Assembly: GCA_009760855.2 (NCBI GenBank)
Contig: WPIO01000065.1
Location: 1,645,001 to 1,709,000, forward strand
Source: Cristatella mucedo
Taxonomy: Eukaryota; Bryozoa; Phylactolaemata; Cristatellidae
Direction of reading: 5' to 3'
Length of the DNA: 64,000 nt
Under the pieces are notes generated by a model that saw only the letters and a list, made by a program, of their open reading frames with translations, had not been told where the DNA came from and made no database searches. Both the position numbers and the translations under genes were made by a program. Positions 36,881 to 49,467 of this stretch are shown in pieces (the first letter of the stretch is position 1; every line of letters starts with the position of its first letter).

Positions 36881-36929
36881 GTTATGGTGTCATTCCCTAC
36901 GGGGAAGGGAATGTAGTCGATGATGACAG
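36881..36929 (+). CDS. Exon: short extracellular segment
   Basis: TTTCCAG acceptor and GTATCG donor; 49 bases entering in phase 1 and leaving in phase 2. The peptide YGVIPYGEGNVVDDD reads naturally between the exons on either side. The exit phase matches 37721. The entry phase does not match 35579 (phase 2), so a small exon of 3n+2 bases is missing. One weak candidate is 36068-36096. Confidence 0.6.
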
Positions 36930-37720
36930 GTATCGCACATGCACGATTTTCCATAGTATGTTCTCACCAAAGCAGCAGCAATATAACTATCGCAGGTCAG
37001 GAATATAGTTGTGAGTTTGCCGTAGGAATGTGCTTGAATTGCTTGTGGTCTTATTGCTTAGTGTCGGAAAGTCGGAAATTAGAAATTTCTGTCAGAAATT
37101 GGAATTTCCATCAAGAAATTCAGCGGCCAACAGTGAACAACAAGCACCACTCAAACATCAAGGTCCTCAATTAAGCTTGTGTGCCAAGCAGCATCTCGGC
37201 GTCGGTGTGCGAAAGTGGAGGACAAAAGTGTAGGATTAGAAAGTGGAGGATACGTAGGATTAGAAAGAAGAAAAGGGCAAAACTGCCTGGATGCGCTCCC
37301 CAAGCATTCTCTTAGTTGTTTGATGCCTGCAAAGCAACAATCAAAGCTTAGTACTGGGCGAGCGTATGCGGCATGGCTGGGACCGTCGGCACGGGACCGC
37401 CCGGTTGGCACATCGTGGGTTTTCTCTCGTGTTCAATTCAGCCGAGGTCGAGTCAGGTTTCAGGTCTCAGGCGCTTCCTCGCGCTCGCAGGCCCGGCAGC
37501 TCGCTGCTTCAGTAGCAGCAGCAGCGGTGGCACTCAGCTGCTTCAGCGTTCGAATTGATCAATCTCGGAAAAGGCTCGTGGGTTGCCATTACTGGTCAGA
37601 GTGTGTGAATCGCCTCTATTCCTACTCCACAGCTGTGCATCCGCTTCCGGCTGCTTCCCGTTTCCACCGCTCGGTGCCACGGCTAGTGCGGATGTTTATT
37701 TTTTCGGTCGTTATTTATAG

Positions 37721-37886
37721 TCAGCCCATCCCGGATTATTACAACCTCATGCTGAGGCACTATCGAAGCCGTCTAACGGCTGTTGAGATCGTCACTTGTA
37801 ATGCTGACAAGAAGAATTGTCCGGCTAATTACCAAAATGGGCAGACATACGTGCGTCGTCTGGCCAACCGGCCATGCCCAAAGGAG
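37721..37886 (+). CDS. Exon: extracellular segment
   Basis: ATTTATAG acceptor and GTATGA donor; 55 codons, phase 2 in and phase 0 out. The peptide holds PIPDYYNLMLRHYRSRLTAV, then EIVTCNADKKNCPANYQNGQ and RRLANRPCPKE. Three cysteines and a helical first part are seen. The region before it (36930-37720) contains no other supported exon. Confidence 0.78.
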
Positions 37887-38971
37887 GTATGAGACAGCAG
37901 ATTGTTGCAGGATTGTTGTAGACTGTGTGCCTTTGAAAGTGACATTGTGCCGACCCCCCCCCCCTTAGTCGGTTAGATGATCACCGTTATTGTCAGCCTG
38001 CAGGTGCTCACCAAGAATTAGGCAGGACATATTGATTCATTTCTGGAATCTAATTGGGGTGGCATCAGTGAGTGGCCCAGGAATAAATTGGCCAATCTGC
38101 AAACAATCTAGACAGAGTTTTGGACCAGCAATTCATGAAGACTGTCGATTTCTTAGGCAAGGGAAAATTCTGCCTGTGTCGACCACAGAACGGTGGCTGG
38201 GTGATCTCAGTTATCGAGTGACTAAGCCTCCTCGAACGCTTGCCATTTTCAACTGTTACTGCAGTAGTTGTTTCACGTTTCTACTTTGCTATATGTTGGC
38301 TCTCTTTTCAGCTAAAAACCAGGGTCATTCAACTCAGTCGGTGCTCTTGGCATCGTTTAGTAGTACTACCATATTGTGCCTGCCTTTTCAAGATCATGAG
38401 TTTTATGACATTGACGATAATCTAATAATAATCTCTAATAAGTCACTGTGACTTAAAAACCCCTTATTTTCTGGCTCGCGGTGAACTTTCAAGACTGGCC
38501 TAGTGAAGCATGGTGCACAGACTTCGAGCAAACACTTGTCTGCCATTACTTCACGAACGAATGATTGTAATGGCTGTCACGATTACCTAGATAGCGGTTA
38601 GTTTAAGTTATTCTGGTCTTTGAGGTCTCGATGTTGGCACCTGGTGGCGGGATTTTTCGGCACTCGATTAGCGCACTGCCACAACCGTCGGTGTACCAAG
38701 CATCCCCCAGAATGTGGCTCGTCGTCCTACTCGTCCTCACACACGAGGGAGACGTTCACGTTCTTCGCTCTCGCCGTGAATGTCGGACGCCAGTCTGCGT
38801 GTTGGCTGGTGCGCCACAAAGATCCAACCTGAATGCACGCGTCTCGGCGAACTGAGGGCGCTGGGAAGTATAGCCGTCCTCAGGGCAAATTTGGAGGTGC
38901 TCAATCAGTTACTTTCTGAAACTTGGATTATTTAGCAGAGCAGTGTATAAATTAAGCTGGGTATTTATTTA

Positions 38972-39145
38972 AGAGCCGAGCTTGGTGGCACACTGCCCCA
39001 GGGTAATACACTCGCTCTTCATGATCCAGATCGTAGGTGCGAGTCATGTAGTCGTCGATCCTTAATCGCCCACTGCAAGTGGTAGCGATAGCCGTTAAGG
39101 CTCTACTGCCGATGTATAAACGAGGGCTGTTAAATCTGCTAACCT
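38972..39145 (+). mobile_element. tRNA-like SINE, family A
   Basis: GTAGGTGCGAGTCATGTAG (box-B-like), the body CGCCCACTGCAAGTGGTAG and TAGCCGTTAAGGCTC, and the end AAATCTGCTAACCTTTGAC. Confidence 0.8.
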
Positions 39146-40016
39146 TTGACCTTCTTAAGTGCAGACGTCTATTTCTTTAAGACGCAGCAGCAGTCGATTA
39201 AATTTCGGACAACCATGTATCGCATGTCTGTATTTGTTTGCAATTCTGTACTCTTGTGTTCATGGTATGCTGTGCAAGTAGATCAGCTTGAAGCAGTTTA
39301 TGTGGCAACGGCATTGAAGACGGCACGCAGCGATTTTCGATGAAAGAACGTGTGGGCTGATGTGATTCTATATTAATGCCTACAGTGTTCACTTACGTAT
39401 CACTCACTGGCACCTCTGGCCTTCTTTCTTTTTTCTTCAGCTGTTTTCTCTTCTCTTCTGTTTTCATCATTCCGATACGTTTCTTGCTCTCTGCCGCGTT
39501 TAGTTTTTGTCACTGTCCTCGTCATTTGTTCTGCTCCATCTTCGCCATTCTGTCCCATCCCAGCTTTCACATCGAATGCGGCACGTGTGCGCTAGACAAT
39601 CGAACTGAGAGGCACTCACTTCACGTGACCAATCGTACTCTGCTGGCGTTCATTGTAGCCTGCTGACAGAAAAATTGTAAGGAGCGCTTAGACTCGGTAG
39701 CACTAGCAACTCATGGACCCCAGCCATGGTGCTCAGCCGGCGTGTTCTCAGCTTTCGCTTGAAGAGGTCGCAGCAAAGCGGAGCTTGCTATGATTTTCCC
39801 GCGAAGTTCAGCCTTTCAGACTCTTTGCTTCGGGCTTGCAGTTTTAGTTTCGTCAAGCTAGCGGCCGCTCTAGAGAGTAGAGCTACTAGACGTCCGAAGT
39901 CGCGTGCGTGTGAAGCGCCCGCCCGCTGCCTCGCTAAGCTCGGCTGCTCGCAAGGTGATTTCCCTATAGTTTAACTGCACGACTCAGTGTGGCGTTTTGA
40001 GCCCACGTTCACGACA

Positions 40017-41080
40017 AGAATAATAGAAAAATGTTTACTTAGCGCTCAAAGAGAATTGCATCTCTTTATAGGCACTAGAAATAAACTGGAAGGAAGCATT
40101 CCGATTGGTTAGTCATAACAAGCGTAATTTCGGCTTGCATACCTGCGCGTGCATATAAAGGACGTTTCGCACGGACCCAGCTAGTACGGTGAGGAGTAGC
40201 CGTGAATTCTTAGCTAGTTTTTTCTAGTCTCCTCAAGTCAGAAGGTGACGTGATGTTTGTCGGTAGCGACTACCAGGGTTTGGGACCGTGAGAGACAAAA
40301 GGCTGCCGGTCTCCAAAAAGTTTCTGAGGTTCGTATGAGGTGCAACCGAACGGCCCACGTCATTGTAGCGTTCCAGGGTGACACGACGAGCCCGACTAGG
40401 AAATATTTTGAATACATTGGCCCAGAGCAAGAGATTGAAGGGACGTAAAGGAAAGTATCAGAACCCTCAATTTGCTGATGGGGGGCCAGAGCAGGTCGAT
40501 GAGACGCGGTGTACTGTGTGGGTTTCGATGTCCACGACAGACAAGCCTAGCTGCAGAGTGTTTCACCAGCTGTAAGCTTCCCTTATTGCACAGGTAGAAG
40601 GTCGACCGACATCTAGAATCGACTGCGAGCAAGGCAAGCAAGGTCAAGGTCAATGTTGTCGCTTCGACGGATTTCAGTGGTTTAAATGACAACTATATCT
40701 GGGTGTGTCAGCATAGAAGTGTTGGTCGATCAGGCCTAAATAGATAGATACAGGCCTAATTCCCCTTTGTCAGAGGCTCAGTATAGGCAGAGAACAGCAA
40801 ATGACTGAGAATGGATCCTTGTGGAACTTCACAGGTGATTAGTCTGCTGGCTGAGACGTGACCTCCTTTACACAGCAAAGATTAAACATATGAACCACGC
40901 CAGTGCCTAGTATGCCTCTCGTACCGACCGTTGCTCTCAATCGTTTAATAGTTGGATGTCGTTATCAAAAGTGCCAAAAACGGAGCTGCTAGATCGAGCA
41001 GGATTGTGGCCATGACATAATCGCTATAATTGCATTTGCAGGGCCCAAATTTTGAAGGACCACCTCGGGCAACTTCCTTT
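40017..41080 (-). mobile_element. Decayed LINE with reverse transcriptase core
   Basis: On the minus strand, 41010-40780 gives ATILLDLAAPF (the first catalytic motif, with its Asp) and CEVPQGSILSHLLFSAYT. The latter is the V-P-Q-G-S-x-L-x-x-x-L-F motif of non-LTR reverse transcriptases. Then comes 40690-40400 with LVKHSAARLVCRG, and a tail ends near 40017 in TTATT. It is broken by stops. Confidence 0.8.
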
Positions 41081-41864
41081 CGTGTTCATGATTCACTTTG
41101 ATGATATTGGCCAAATGCCGTTTATGATATTACTAGTTGGAGAGATGGTCATAGAAAATCTGTATCGTGCAAATACAGCTTAGGCACTGTGGACATATCT
41201 AGACGGAATTGTCGTTCCAATGCACTCGATGTCACAATTAGATATAAATAATCTAGAAAAATGTTTTGGTTAATAATTCCGGTGCTTGGATTCATGTAAG
41301 TGCGTAGGCTCCTGCACGAGGCTGCATGTGACTGTGGCTCAAGTATCACTCCCAGACTTTATAGCTCCAGTAGAACATTGCACAGATGTTCTGCCGTAAA
41401 GCCTCTGTAAGTCGGACTTCTGTCCACTAGAATAAGTCAGCTGGTCTGACTGATTGTGCGTGCAAGGACCGCCTCTGAGATGACCGGATTTATACTTCTG
41501 AGCTAGCATAGGGCTAGATACATATTGACAATGTACATCGGCCGTGCTCGGAAAACCAATCATATTAGCTGTCGGACCGATTAGAAGCCCTGACTTTATG
41601 CAACCACTGATTCCTAATTCTAGAGCATCGCAACAGTTGGGACATTGAGGATTCAAAATTAAATAAAATTCAAAATAAACTTTGTTCACTAAAGAGGGTT
41701 GTTGCAGCAGATTTGTTTCGGAATCTAGCTTCAAGTGTAGCTAATGCAACTAGTGCCAAGCCATTGTTAAAGAAGGACTACGCTTCGCTTCGCTGCAAGC
41801 TATATACAGGCATATAGCAGCACTGCATAGGAGCACTTAGATAGGAGATGATTATCTAGCTCTC

Positions 41865-41867
<3 letters not shown>

Positions 41868-41896
<29 letters not shown>
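41868..41896. repeat. (GA)n microsatellite
   Basis: A short GA run. The stretch 41080-42471 is otherwise featureless intron as far as I can see. Confidence 0.9.
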
Positions 41897-42471
41897 CCGA
41901 TCCCACGGTCGGTTTTTCGGTTCAAGCAGCATGCAGCTAGGTAGAGTGTGCTTCATTTTCGCCGCGTAATCTACTGACACTAAAGACTTCTTCATATTTA
42001 GGACCCGGTCTTTTATTTTACAAATAAGTTTTGGCTACGCAAAAGTGGCTGCACAAAACGAGCCGGTCTGAGCTGCTGCAAAGGCTAAGTCTGGTTTATT
42101 TTGAGTGTGGCAAAACATTGCATTTCCTGCTTGATATTAGTTGCCTAGTTTGTTTCTGGCTTGCTTGCTGCTACTGAGTTCGCGCCTGCGAAAGCGACTG
42201 CAGCTTCCCCGCTTGGCGAGCAGCAAGCGCGGGCACGCAAGACAGCACAAGCAGCCTTAGCGCTGGGTGCCCCCAGGGCAGCAGCATTTGCGACATTGCC
42301 TCTGCTCTCCACAGCTAATGCTTTATTAAGTATACCTGGCGCCACCTCGGACCATGTCACTGCGGACGTCTTTTTATGTTATAGAGTAAAGCGCCCGACT
42401 CGGTCCCTGATTCCGGAAACAGTCTTCTCTGCTTGGAGCCGACGGCATTGCTCACTCACGTATTTCCTCAG

Positions 42472-42574
42472 GCAGCTGCAACGTTTGCCAAAGACGAGGC
42501 ACTTTACTTTCCTCCGGCAGATTGCACGGAGCAGATGGTGACCTGCAAAGATTGTCTCATGGACAAGTGTCAAG
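42472..42574 (+). CDS. Exon: cysteine cluster 1
   Basis: TTTCCTCAG acceptor and consensus GTGAGT donor, phase 0 in and phase 1 out. The 34 residues AAATFAKDEALYFPPADCTE, then QMVTCKDCLMDKCQ, hold four cysteines with a C-x-x-C. It opens a cysteine-dense stretch continued in 45659. Confidence 0.8.
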
Positions 42575-43964
42575 GTGAGTGCCATAGACAGCAGAGGGTG
42601 CGAGCGACCGGAGCTGCTGTGTGACCTCCCGAAACAGTGTCAAAATAGTGCCAAACGAATAAGCTCTATTGCGGTCGGGTGCGGTTGCTGTATGTCTTGA
42701 CAGTAACAGATCTCGCTCAGCTCTGAGACGCAGCAGTAGGACACAGTGAATCTCGCTTGCCCTGCTCGTGCCCATAGCCGTCAATAATGGTCGTATTAGT
42801 CATCTGGAAAAAATCGTTGACACCTGCCCCACAGTGGTCTTGACCTGCCACGTCGTATTTCCGTGTATAATGCACAAGTAGCCGCCCTCGGTAACAAGCT
42901 TCAGTTGGCTTCAGACCAACGCGAATTAGTGGATCTCCACTGTAATCGCCTTTGAATCCACGTTGACCCATGTGAGCAGCAGTTGGCAGCGTGCTTCGCT
43001 ACGTAGTAGAACCCGTACCCGACATGAAGTGACTCATCGACGCGGCTAAGATCGTGTCTGCTATTCTGGGGCGTCCAACGTTGAGGAGCCAAGTTTAAGT
43101 AAGAGCACAACATCGCGTTTCAATGTGCTAGGGTTTCAGCCCGGCACACTCGACGTTTGGAGGTAATAAAAGTGCTCAGTGCTGGAGCGTATGCTGCTGA
43201 ATGCTGATTCACTGCATCTACTTTTCTTGCTGCATACTTTGTGCTCGAGCTTCTTTGTGTTTGGGCTTATTTGTCAATATGTGCCTGCTGCAAAGGCAAA
43301 TGCGTTGCATGGAGTCCTGGCTGATTGATCACTAAGCAAAGTACTAAAAAACTGGACCACGAGAATCACAAAAGGCAATAGAGAAAGCTGGCTTTTAAAA
43401 TCTCGTGTGTCCAAATGTACTTCTTAGAAGGCTGAAGCAAAGGCTAGCGTCATGAGCCTGGCATCGTTTACAGGCTTTTTCAAAACTGTTGGAGGTTGTT
43501 TGCGGTTCTCGCTGAAGCTCCATTTAAACTCGGAAGTTTTCCTAATACGAGCACTTGGTTCATTTCTTCATATCAATGAAAGTACTTCGCTGTGATTGGT
43601 TATTGCTAAGCGCTCAAGAAAAAACTGTTTGTTAGTATGGGTTGCAAAGGGTTTCTAAAGACTGTCGTTGGAGAATGAGGATGTATTCATTGGAGGCGAT
43701 ACGATGGAGATTTTATTCTCATGAGTAGCATCTTGTGTCCTCTATCGAGGGAGACGTTCACGATTATGGTTTGGCCGTGACGTAAAGCATGACATTAATG
43801 CATGCATGTCGTTAAGCCTCCATCAATCGAATCGTTGCTCGAGCTTGAGGTTCGTTTACCTTGGCTTTCCGTGGTTTCCAATTTTGACTGGTTTCTAAAG
43901 GACACGTTAAAAGTTGAGCCATAGTTGACCCAGTTAGGTATAATAACCATAATATTAATACAGA

Positions 43965-44800
43965 TGTATAGCCCTCTCAGATAACTAAATTTCTTTGTAG
44001 GCACTTGACATATGTTGTAAGGGAAGCGGAATCGAATAGTTAGTGTTAGCAAGCTCAATGTCAACAAGGATAACATGGTTAAAGGTGATATGCACAGAGT
44101 AAACAGGCAAATATGGTTTGTGGCAGCACGAACGATGTCAGCAGGCATTAAATGTCCTCAAGTCAGAGGTTGTCGTGACATTAGTCGGGAGTGAGCTTTT
44201 GGCCTTGGGAGGGGAGCATACGAACTAAAGGCAAGGTATCCAAAGTATTTCAGGTTTGTACGAGGTTTTTCGGTATATGTCAACATAGCCTGTCGGGTCG
44301 GGGTCGGTTATGGTCGGGCGGTTAGCCGATTTCAGCCAGGTCTCGGTCAATGCGAGCATGTCGAGGCCCTGTTGTCAGTCATGTCATTTATTTTTAGGGG
44401 TTTATTGCACAACGAGCGAGAATTAAGAAAAACGCTAAGATGGGCCGCCGGGGTTACAGCAGGCCTGACGACCTCCTAAGTTAGAATGATTCACAGCAGT
44501 GCTTGAGGGAGATTACCCAGGGCAGTTCGAGACAATGCTGCAAAGACCAAGCGATCGGAGCCTCTGGTCGCGGCCCTACGCCGGCTACGAGTCGCTTTCC
44601 ATTTTTTTAATGCAAAATTCACGGACCCTAGCAACAGCAAACGCATCTAGGAATGCATTTAAACAATGACAGTGACACAATAACAGGTACTCACGATCAT
44701 ACCTAATAGGCAGGTTACTAGCAGTCGGGCGAATCTAAGACCGCAGCCGGTGTGGCGGAAGGGAACCCAGCATCAAGCAGTAAGCGGTTAGATGTCCATA
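43965..44800 (-). mobile_element. LINE with endonuclease start joined to 3' end
   Basis: On the minus strand, 44800-44290 carries an APE-type endonuclease remnant ending LDMLALTETWLKSA. Directly after it, 44280-43965 is the 3' end (CTCCC, then the AGAAATTTAGTTATCTGAG tail). The reverse transcriptase segment that lies between these parts in full elements is absent, which suggests an internally deleted copy. Confidence 0.75.
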
Positions 44801-45658
44801 GGCACGTAATTTCTTATGAACTATGGTCAAACAACAAAGAGATTAGCTTTAAACAGGTCTTAGCTGTATTTTTCCTTATGCGATGTTCGCAAGAATTTTG
44901 ATTTTGGAAGAGAATCCGACAACGGACAAGAACCACTAGTAGCCCTTGGTGTCGGCAGGTAAGAAATGTTATGACAAAAGCTTGAGACCTGGATCATCAT
45001 TTTTCATAAATTAAGACACTTCCAGCTGTTGATTTAAATCGTGCTTATGCTGACGACATCGCAGGCTACCGTAGCTCGAGCTATAGCCATTCGCGGAGTG
45101 AAAGTAATTTGAACTTAGGTTCCATAGAAATCCCACAGCTGTCGGAATTCTAATTATTTTCTACAACATTGGTGATATACCCTTGCAGGGGGAAGAGGCA
45201 CCTCTGTAGATGCATACAGTTACGAGAGGCTTTTTAAAACATTTAATGCCGACGCGTGAGAATTTCTGTGCATGACTGAACGTAAGCAAAGTGCACTTAT
45301 CATGATCCTTTGCCATTACTTGCGATCTGCATGCTGATTTGACTCCAATGGACTGCCGTTGGACATATGTACCTTATAGTGGCAGTTGGCCACGGCTACT
45401 CACTGCTAAAATCTGTGTCTATTCTTTGGACATTTGTTAAAGAATTTCGCAGTGCATGTTTGTGCTGACATATCCCTAGCCAGTTCGTGCGGGCCGAAAC
45501 AAACGTGCTGCCTTGCTACAAACTAGCAGCCCAGGCTTTTGCCCGTGTATATTTATTGTTCACTCTCCCTGTTCTGCATTAATCAATAATATCTTCCAGG
45601 TTAAGATACCCTATTGATGCGCTCCCGTGCCAATGCATGTTGACTTGTCGTTCTACAG

Positions 45659-45760
45659 GTCAAGTGTCGTCATGCTGCGCTGCAGCATGCCACGAGACTC
45701 CCGAATGCAAGAACACCACAAGTGCGGCCTGCACGAGTTTTCAGATCGATTGCGCCACCG
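45659..45760 (+). CDS. Exon: cysteine cluster 2
   Basis: TTCTACAG acceptor and GTAAGC donor, phase 1 to phase 1. The peptide VSSCCAACHETPECKN, then TTSAACTSFQIDCAT, has seven cysteines in 34 residues and an N-x-T sequon. No family is recognised, but a disulfide-rich extracellular knot is likely. Confidence 0.85.
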
Positions 45761-45905
45761 GTAAGCGTGCTCGCTGGCTCACGTGCGTCGTGGCCATATT
45801 GCCCTTCCTTTGATGGCTGCTATCACAGCCGTCGTTGCCGTTCAAAAAATCAGCTGACCGAAGCCACCGAACAACGCGCATTCGCGCTCTCTTTTTCCTC
45901 CGCAG

Positions 45906-46026
45906 GAGATCTCGCCCAGTTTATCTTGCAAGCGAATTTCAGCCGAAGCGAGTTCCGCTGCAACGTCAGACGCATGAGCGCCGAGCGTTTGGTGCGAATC
46001 AGTTACCAGGCCACAGCGCCCATCGG
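45906..46026 (+). CDS. Exon: extracellular beta-type segment
   Basis: A strong polypyrimidine tract ends in CCGCAG and the donor is GTAAGG, phase 1 in and phase 2 out. The peptide is GDLAQFILQANFSRSEFRCN, then VRRMSAERLVRISYQATAPI. An N-F-S sequon is present, and the strand-like alternation continues into the next exon. Confidence 0.83.
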
Positions 46027-46091
46027 GTAAGGCTGGGGCTCTTTCGCAGATGCTCCAGCTTGCCTCCGTCCTTTCTGTTGATTCCGCTGTG

Positions 46092-46258
46092 GTGAGGCGC
46101 TCTCTCTTCACGGCCAAGGTGACGGGTTCAAATACAGCAGCTAGGTGAATTCTGTATCGTACATATGGGCGATTCTTTATCGCTAACTGCAAGCGGCGGT
46201 GATAGCCATAAGGCTCAGCTGCCGAGATGCAAATGAGGCTGTTAAATCAGATAAGATA
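46092..46258 (+). mobile_element. tRNA-like SINE, family A
   Basis: GTGACGGGTTCAAATACAGC (box B), the body TTTATCGCTAACTGCAAGCGG, and an end AAATCAGATAAGATATAA. It starts about 65 bases past the 46026 donor. Confidence 0.8.
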
Positions 46259-46579
46259 TAATAATTATACGCTTGATCCATGAGAGCGTACTATGGGGGT
46301 GGAAGCCGCTGAAAGAGAACAGCGGACCCAATAATGGCTTTTCATATCCTTCCTGGTCTAGGGTCGGCCATCGCGGCCACTAGCAGCTGCATAGCTTCTA
46401 GCGATTATTAATTTATTGCCTGCCGTATTGTTGATTCGACCTTCTGCGTGTGACTGCTCACACAAATGCTCATATACAGAATTTTCTGTTCCCTTGAGGT
46501 GTTGTATCTCGGTGCATATGAACGCAGCCGTTTGGTTATGTTCCGCTGATGCGAGCTTCTCAACGAAGTATTTTAATAG

Positions 46580-47000
46580 CAGTAAGGCATTTCTACAGCA
46601 GCCCCAGAGAACTAAATCTCGCTGTAGGCACTTTACGTATGCTGTGAGGAAGCACGTTAATATGGTTAGTGATAACATGCTCAGCATCAGCATGCATAAG
46701 TGGACAGAGGACTAATCGCCAGGACCTGGCCACGGCTGTGAGGAGCAGGTGCGTTTGTAGCTTCTTTTAAAATGTTAAGTTATGGGATTTCGTGACGTCA
46801 GTCGGGAGTGAGTTGCAGGCTTTGGGAGCATGCGAACTAAAGGAACTGTCTTTAAAGCGTAACGTCGAACGCTAGGGGAGGATGCGTATTTTGCTGCTTG
46901 GAAAGCGGTGTAGCCCACTGAGCCGAGTGCCGGTTCGGCGCGCCGGTTGTGAAATAAGCAGGTCATCCGCTGCGTATCCGGCACTATCCTACTTACCATG
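46580..47000 (-). mobile_element. LINE 3' fragment
   Basis: The minus strand holds the CTCCC...AACTC segment of the ORF2 C terminus (46790-46850) and the tail AGCGAGATTTAGTTCTCTGG near 46600. Confidence 0.7.
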
Positions 47001-47849
47001 ACCGAGGAGTCGTGAGATCATTGCCGCGTGCTGGACCGAGGTGACAAACAGAAATAGGGGATTTTACCAAACTTTATTCGCGAGCATGTTGCTGAGTATC
47101 TAGTTCGGTTATTCTCACACTCCCTGCAAACACCTCGCCCTATACAAGAGAAATACGACCCTCCTGTACTAAGGCACATCCACTTAACGGCAGGCGTTGC
47201 CTGCACAGACCAAGGGCTCGAATATCAAGGTTCGCGACTAGCAGGGCTGTATTGGGCTCTCGGTGGCTCCGCTGAAATCCATAGTGCTCTGAACCATCAC
47301 TCTAACGAGGGCCGTTCTCTATCCATGAAAACGTTCCTCCTTCCATCCCCTAACTAAGAGCAGGAAAACCGAGGTAGCGATTGTCTGCTCGGAAGAAGAT
47401 ACTGCACCGATTTCTGACAAAGAAGCAGGAATGCCCTTGTAATCAGACTGTCGCACGAACGTGTCTGCGTCTAGAGCCTACTTGCTGAACTGCATTCGTC
47501 GGAACCGCTGCCGATAGGCGGCGTTAGTGTCTGCCCTGCTCCCTGCATGGCGAAGGCTTGAGCCGGGCCGGTCGCTGGCTAGCCGACTCGCTGTCTGGCT
47601 CAGCTGACTCGAACTGGCTGGCTTACTCCTGGCTGCTCTCTCTCCCTCTCCCTCTCTCGCTCGCTAACCCTCCGGCCCTGACCCCTGCTGGAGCTTCGCC
47701 TCCTTAAATAATGTGGGCAATGCAATGTGCCTCCCTCGCTGGCATCGTGGTTCTTAGGAGCAATAAATAGCCTGTGCTTTCAAGGTCGCTCTTTGTTCCG
47801 TTAACCGCTCCTCTTCGCCCCCCCCCCGGTAGAGTGGTCTCTCCGCCCA

Positions 47850-48290
47850 GCCGTCATTCATCTCAAAATTATTCCCATTTAGAGGTGCGTTACTAAAAAC
47901 CAACTTTGGAGTCACGACTTGAGTAAGAAGAGCAGTTGGTACGCTGCCTAGCCTGATCGGGAATTAGTTCGGTTTGGAAGGCTGGAGCAAGAGAATGAGG
48001 AGACCTAAAAATGACCGACAAAATCTCGAAGTCTATATGCTGCTTGATGTGGAGCCAGTTCAGGTTGGCGAGAAGTCGTGTACTGTGGCAGCGACGACGT
48101 TTGCGACAGACAAACCTAGTGGCCGATTTTTGCACCATCTGTAAATGCCATATTGCACTGGCCGCAAAACCTGCGAGTAGTGAGTTACAAAAAGTGAGAC
48201 GGGACACAGTAGGGTCTGCTAATTCAGATGCTTGCATAGCAGCTCTACGTGAACATATCGCCCTGCATGTATGATTTTGCTAAGCGACGA
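47850..48290 (-). mobile_element. Decayed LINE ORF2 C-terminal region
   Basis: The minus-strand translation reads VSRLTFCNSLLAGFAASA, then VQKSATRFVCRKRR and LLANLNWLHIKQHIDFEILS. This is the conserved C-terminal segment of L2/CR1-type ORF2, with a long uninterrupted frame of about 110 codons. Upstream, 47000-47850 holds no gene I can support. Confidence 0.85.
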
Positions 48291-48439
48291 GTCGTTTGTC
48301 CTGCGGCCCAGCTTCACGGAGAGACTTCTCACTCGAGGGTGATGGTTGGAAGTGACTTCAGGCTAATTTATATCGACTCTGTTTTAAATGCACACGCGTG
48401 AGATATCCCTTTTAATGCTTTTAATCCTATCGCTCGCAG

Positions 48440-48984
48440 GTGGAACTCGTCAAGGCAGACCGTGGATGTCCCCGTGGCGTCTAACTTCATGGGCAGCACT
48501 ACTGCCGCCTTCTTCTCTATCAAATACAGCACGTCGCTCGATGCCCCCGGCGATGCGGCGTTGCTCAGAGGGCTCCTCCCCACTTCCGACTCAAGCGGCT
48601 ACAGCTTCAGCATTCTCAGTCGCCGCACGCCCCCTCCGGTCACTCCTGTCGCTGCTGTTTCCGCTTCCGATCCCCGTCCGGCCAGGCCGTATTCGTCGCA
48701 GTTCTCCAAAGACGTGTGGACGGCCCGGGTGCAGAGCGCTCAGCCGTTCTTGATCAGCACGCCGACGTGGCGAACCGCTCAAGGCTGCGACGTGGAGGTC
48801 GGCACACCGACCTCGCCCCTTTCCGTTTTGCCACTCGACGACCGGGAGAGGAGAGAGCTCGACGCCAAGTCCTACGTCGCCACGCCGGTCGAGCTGTCGG
48901 CGGCCAAGCGTCAGGGCGGCGGCGGCCAGTTCACCTACACGGCGAAGACCGGCAGCATGCCATGGCTGCGACTGTCCTTGCCAG
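48440..48984 (+). CDS. Exon: extracellular domain
   Basis: CGCTCGCAG acceptor and GTAGCT donor; 182 codons, phase 2 in and phase 1 out. It starts WNSSRQTVDVPVASNFMGST, then FFSIKYSTSLDAPGDAALLR, a proline-rich linker, SSQFSKDVWTARVQSAQPFL and KSYVATPVELSAAKRQGGGG. Its composition is GC-rich and clearly coding against AT-richer introns. Only one cysteine is present, so it is probably a beta-rich domain not held by disulfides. Confidence 0.88.
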
Positions 48985-49274
48985 GTAGCTGCCGATGCCT
49001 CGCGACGTACGGTGAACATACTTGGCGGCGGCGGCGGCCTGGCTTTCGCTCTGGCTCATCGCTGCTCTGCAGCAGCTGTCTCCGCTGCAGCAATCTGCAT
49101 CGGGCCAGCGCCCAATGCAGGCGAGCGTTAGTCGTTCAACCGGCGGCGCTCGGAGCTGAAGCCGATTCGCCATCTCTAGATCAGTCGGCGAACAGACATG
49201 TCTGATGTCTGGAGCCACCGTCCCGAGCCACGGGATCGTCCATTGCTGCCGGTTCGCCCTATGTTGTCGTGCAG

Positions 49275-49467
49275 TCGAAGCTCTCCTTGACCTTGCTCGC
49301 TCGACTCCTCAAGCCGCCACGCACCCCCTCTCCCGTGGGCCGAATCTACTGCGGGAATGTTTCGAGGGCCATGTCTACTTGAGATGGACATGCAGAGCAA
49401 GCTACCCTGACGCAGCGCCTTGGGCAACCGTCGACGCAAATCTACCAGCAGTCGCGGAAAGTCTTCA
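49275..49467 (+). CDS. Exon: extracellular segment
   Basis: GTCGTGCAG acceptor and GTGAGG donor; 64 codons, phase 1 in and phase 2 out, which fits both neighbours. The peptide includes VEALLDLARSTPQAATHPLS, then LLRECFEGHVYLRWTCRASY and PDAAPWATVDANLPAV. Another frame of the same DNA is open for 35 codons but has the wrong phase. Confidence 0.6.

Noticed and set aside
39545..39662. Possible cysteine-containing exon after a CATCCCAG acceptor
   Set aside because: No usable donor, and the phase does not fit 37886.
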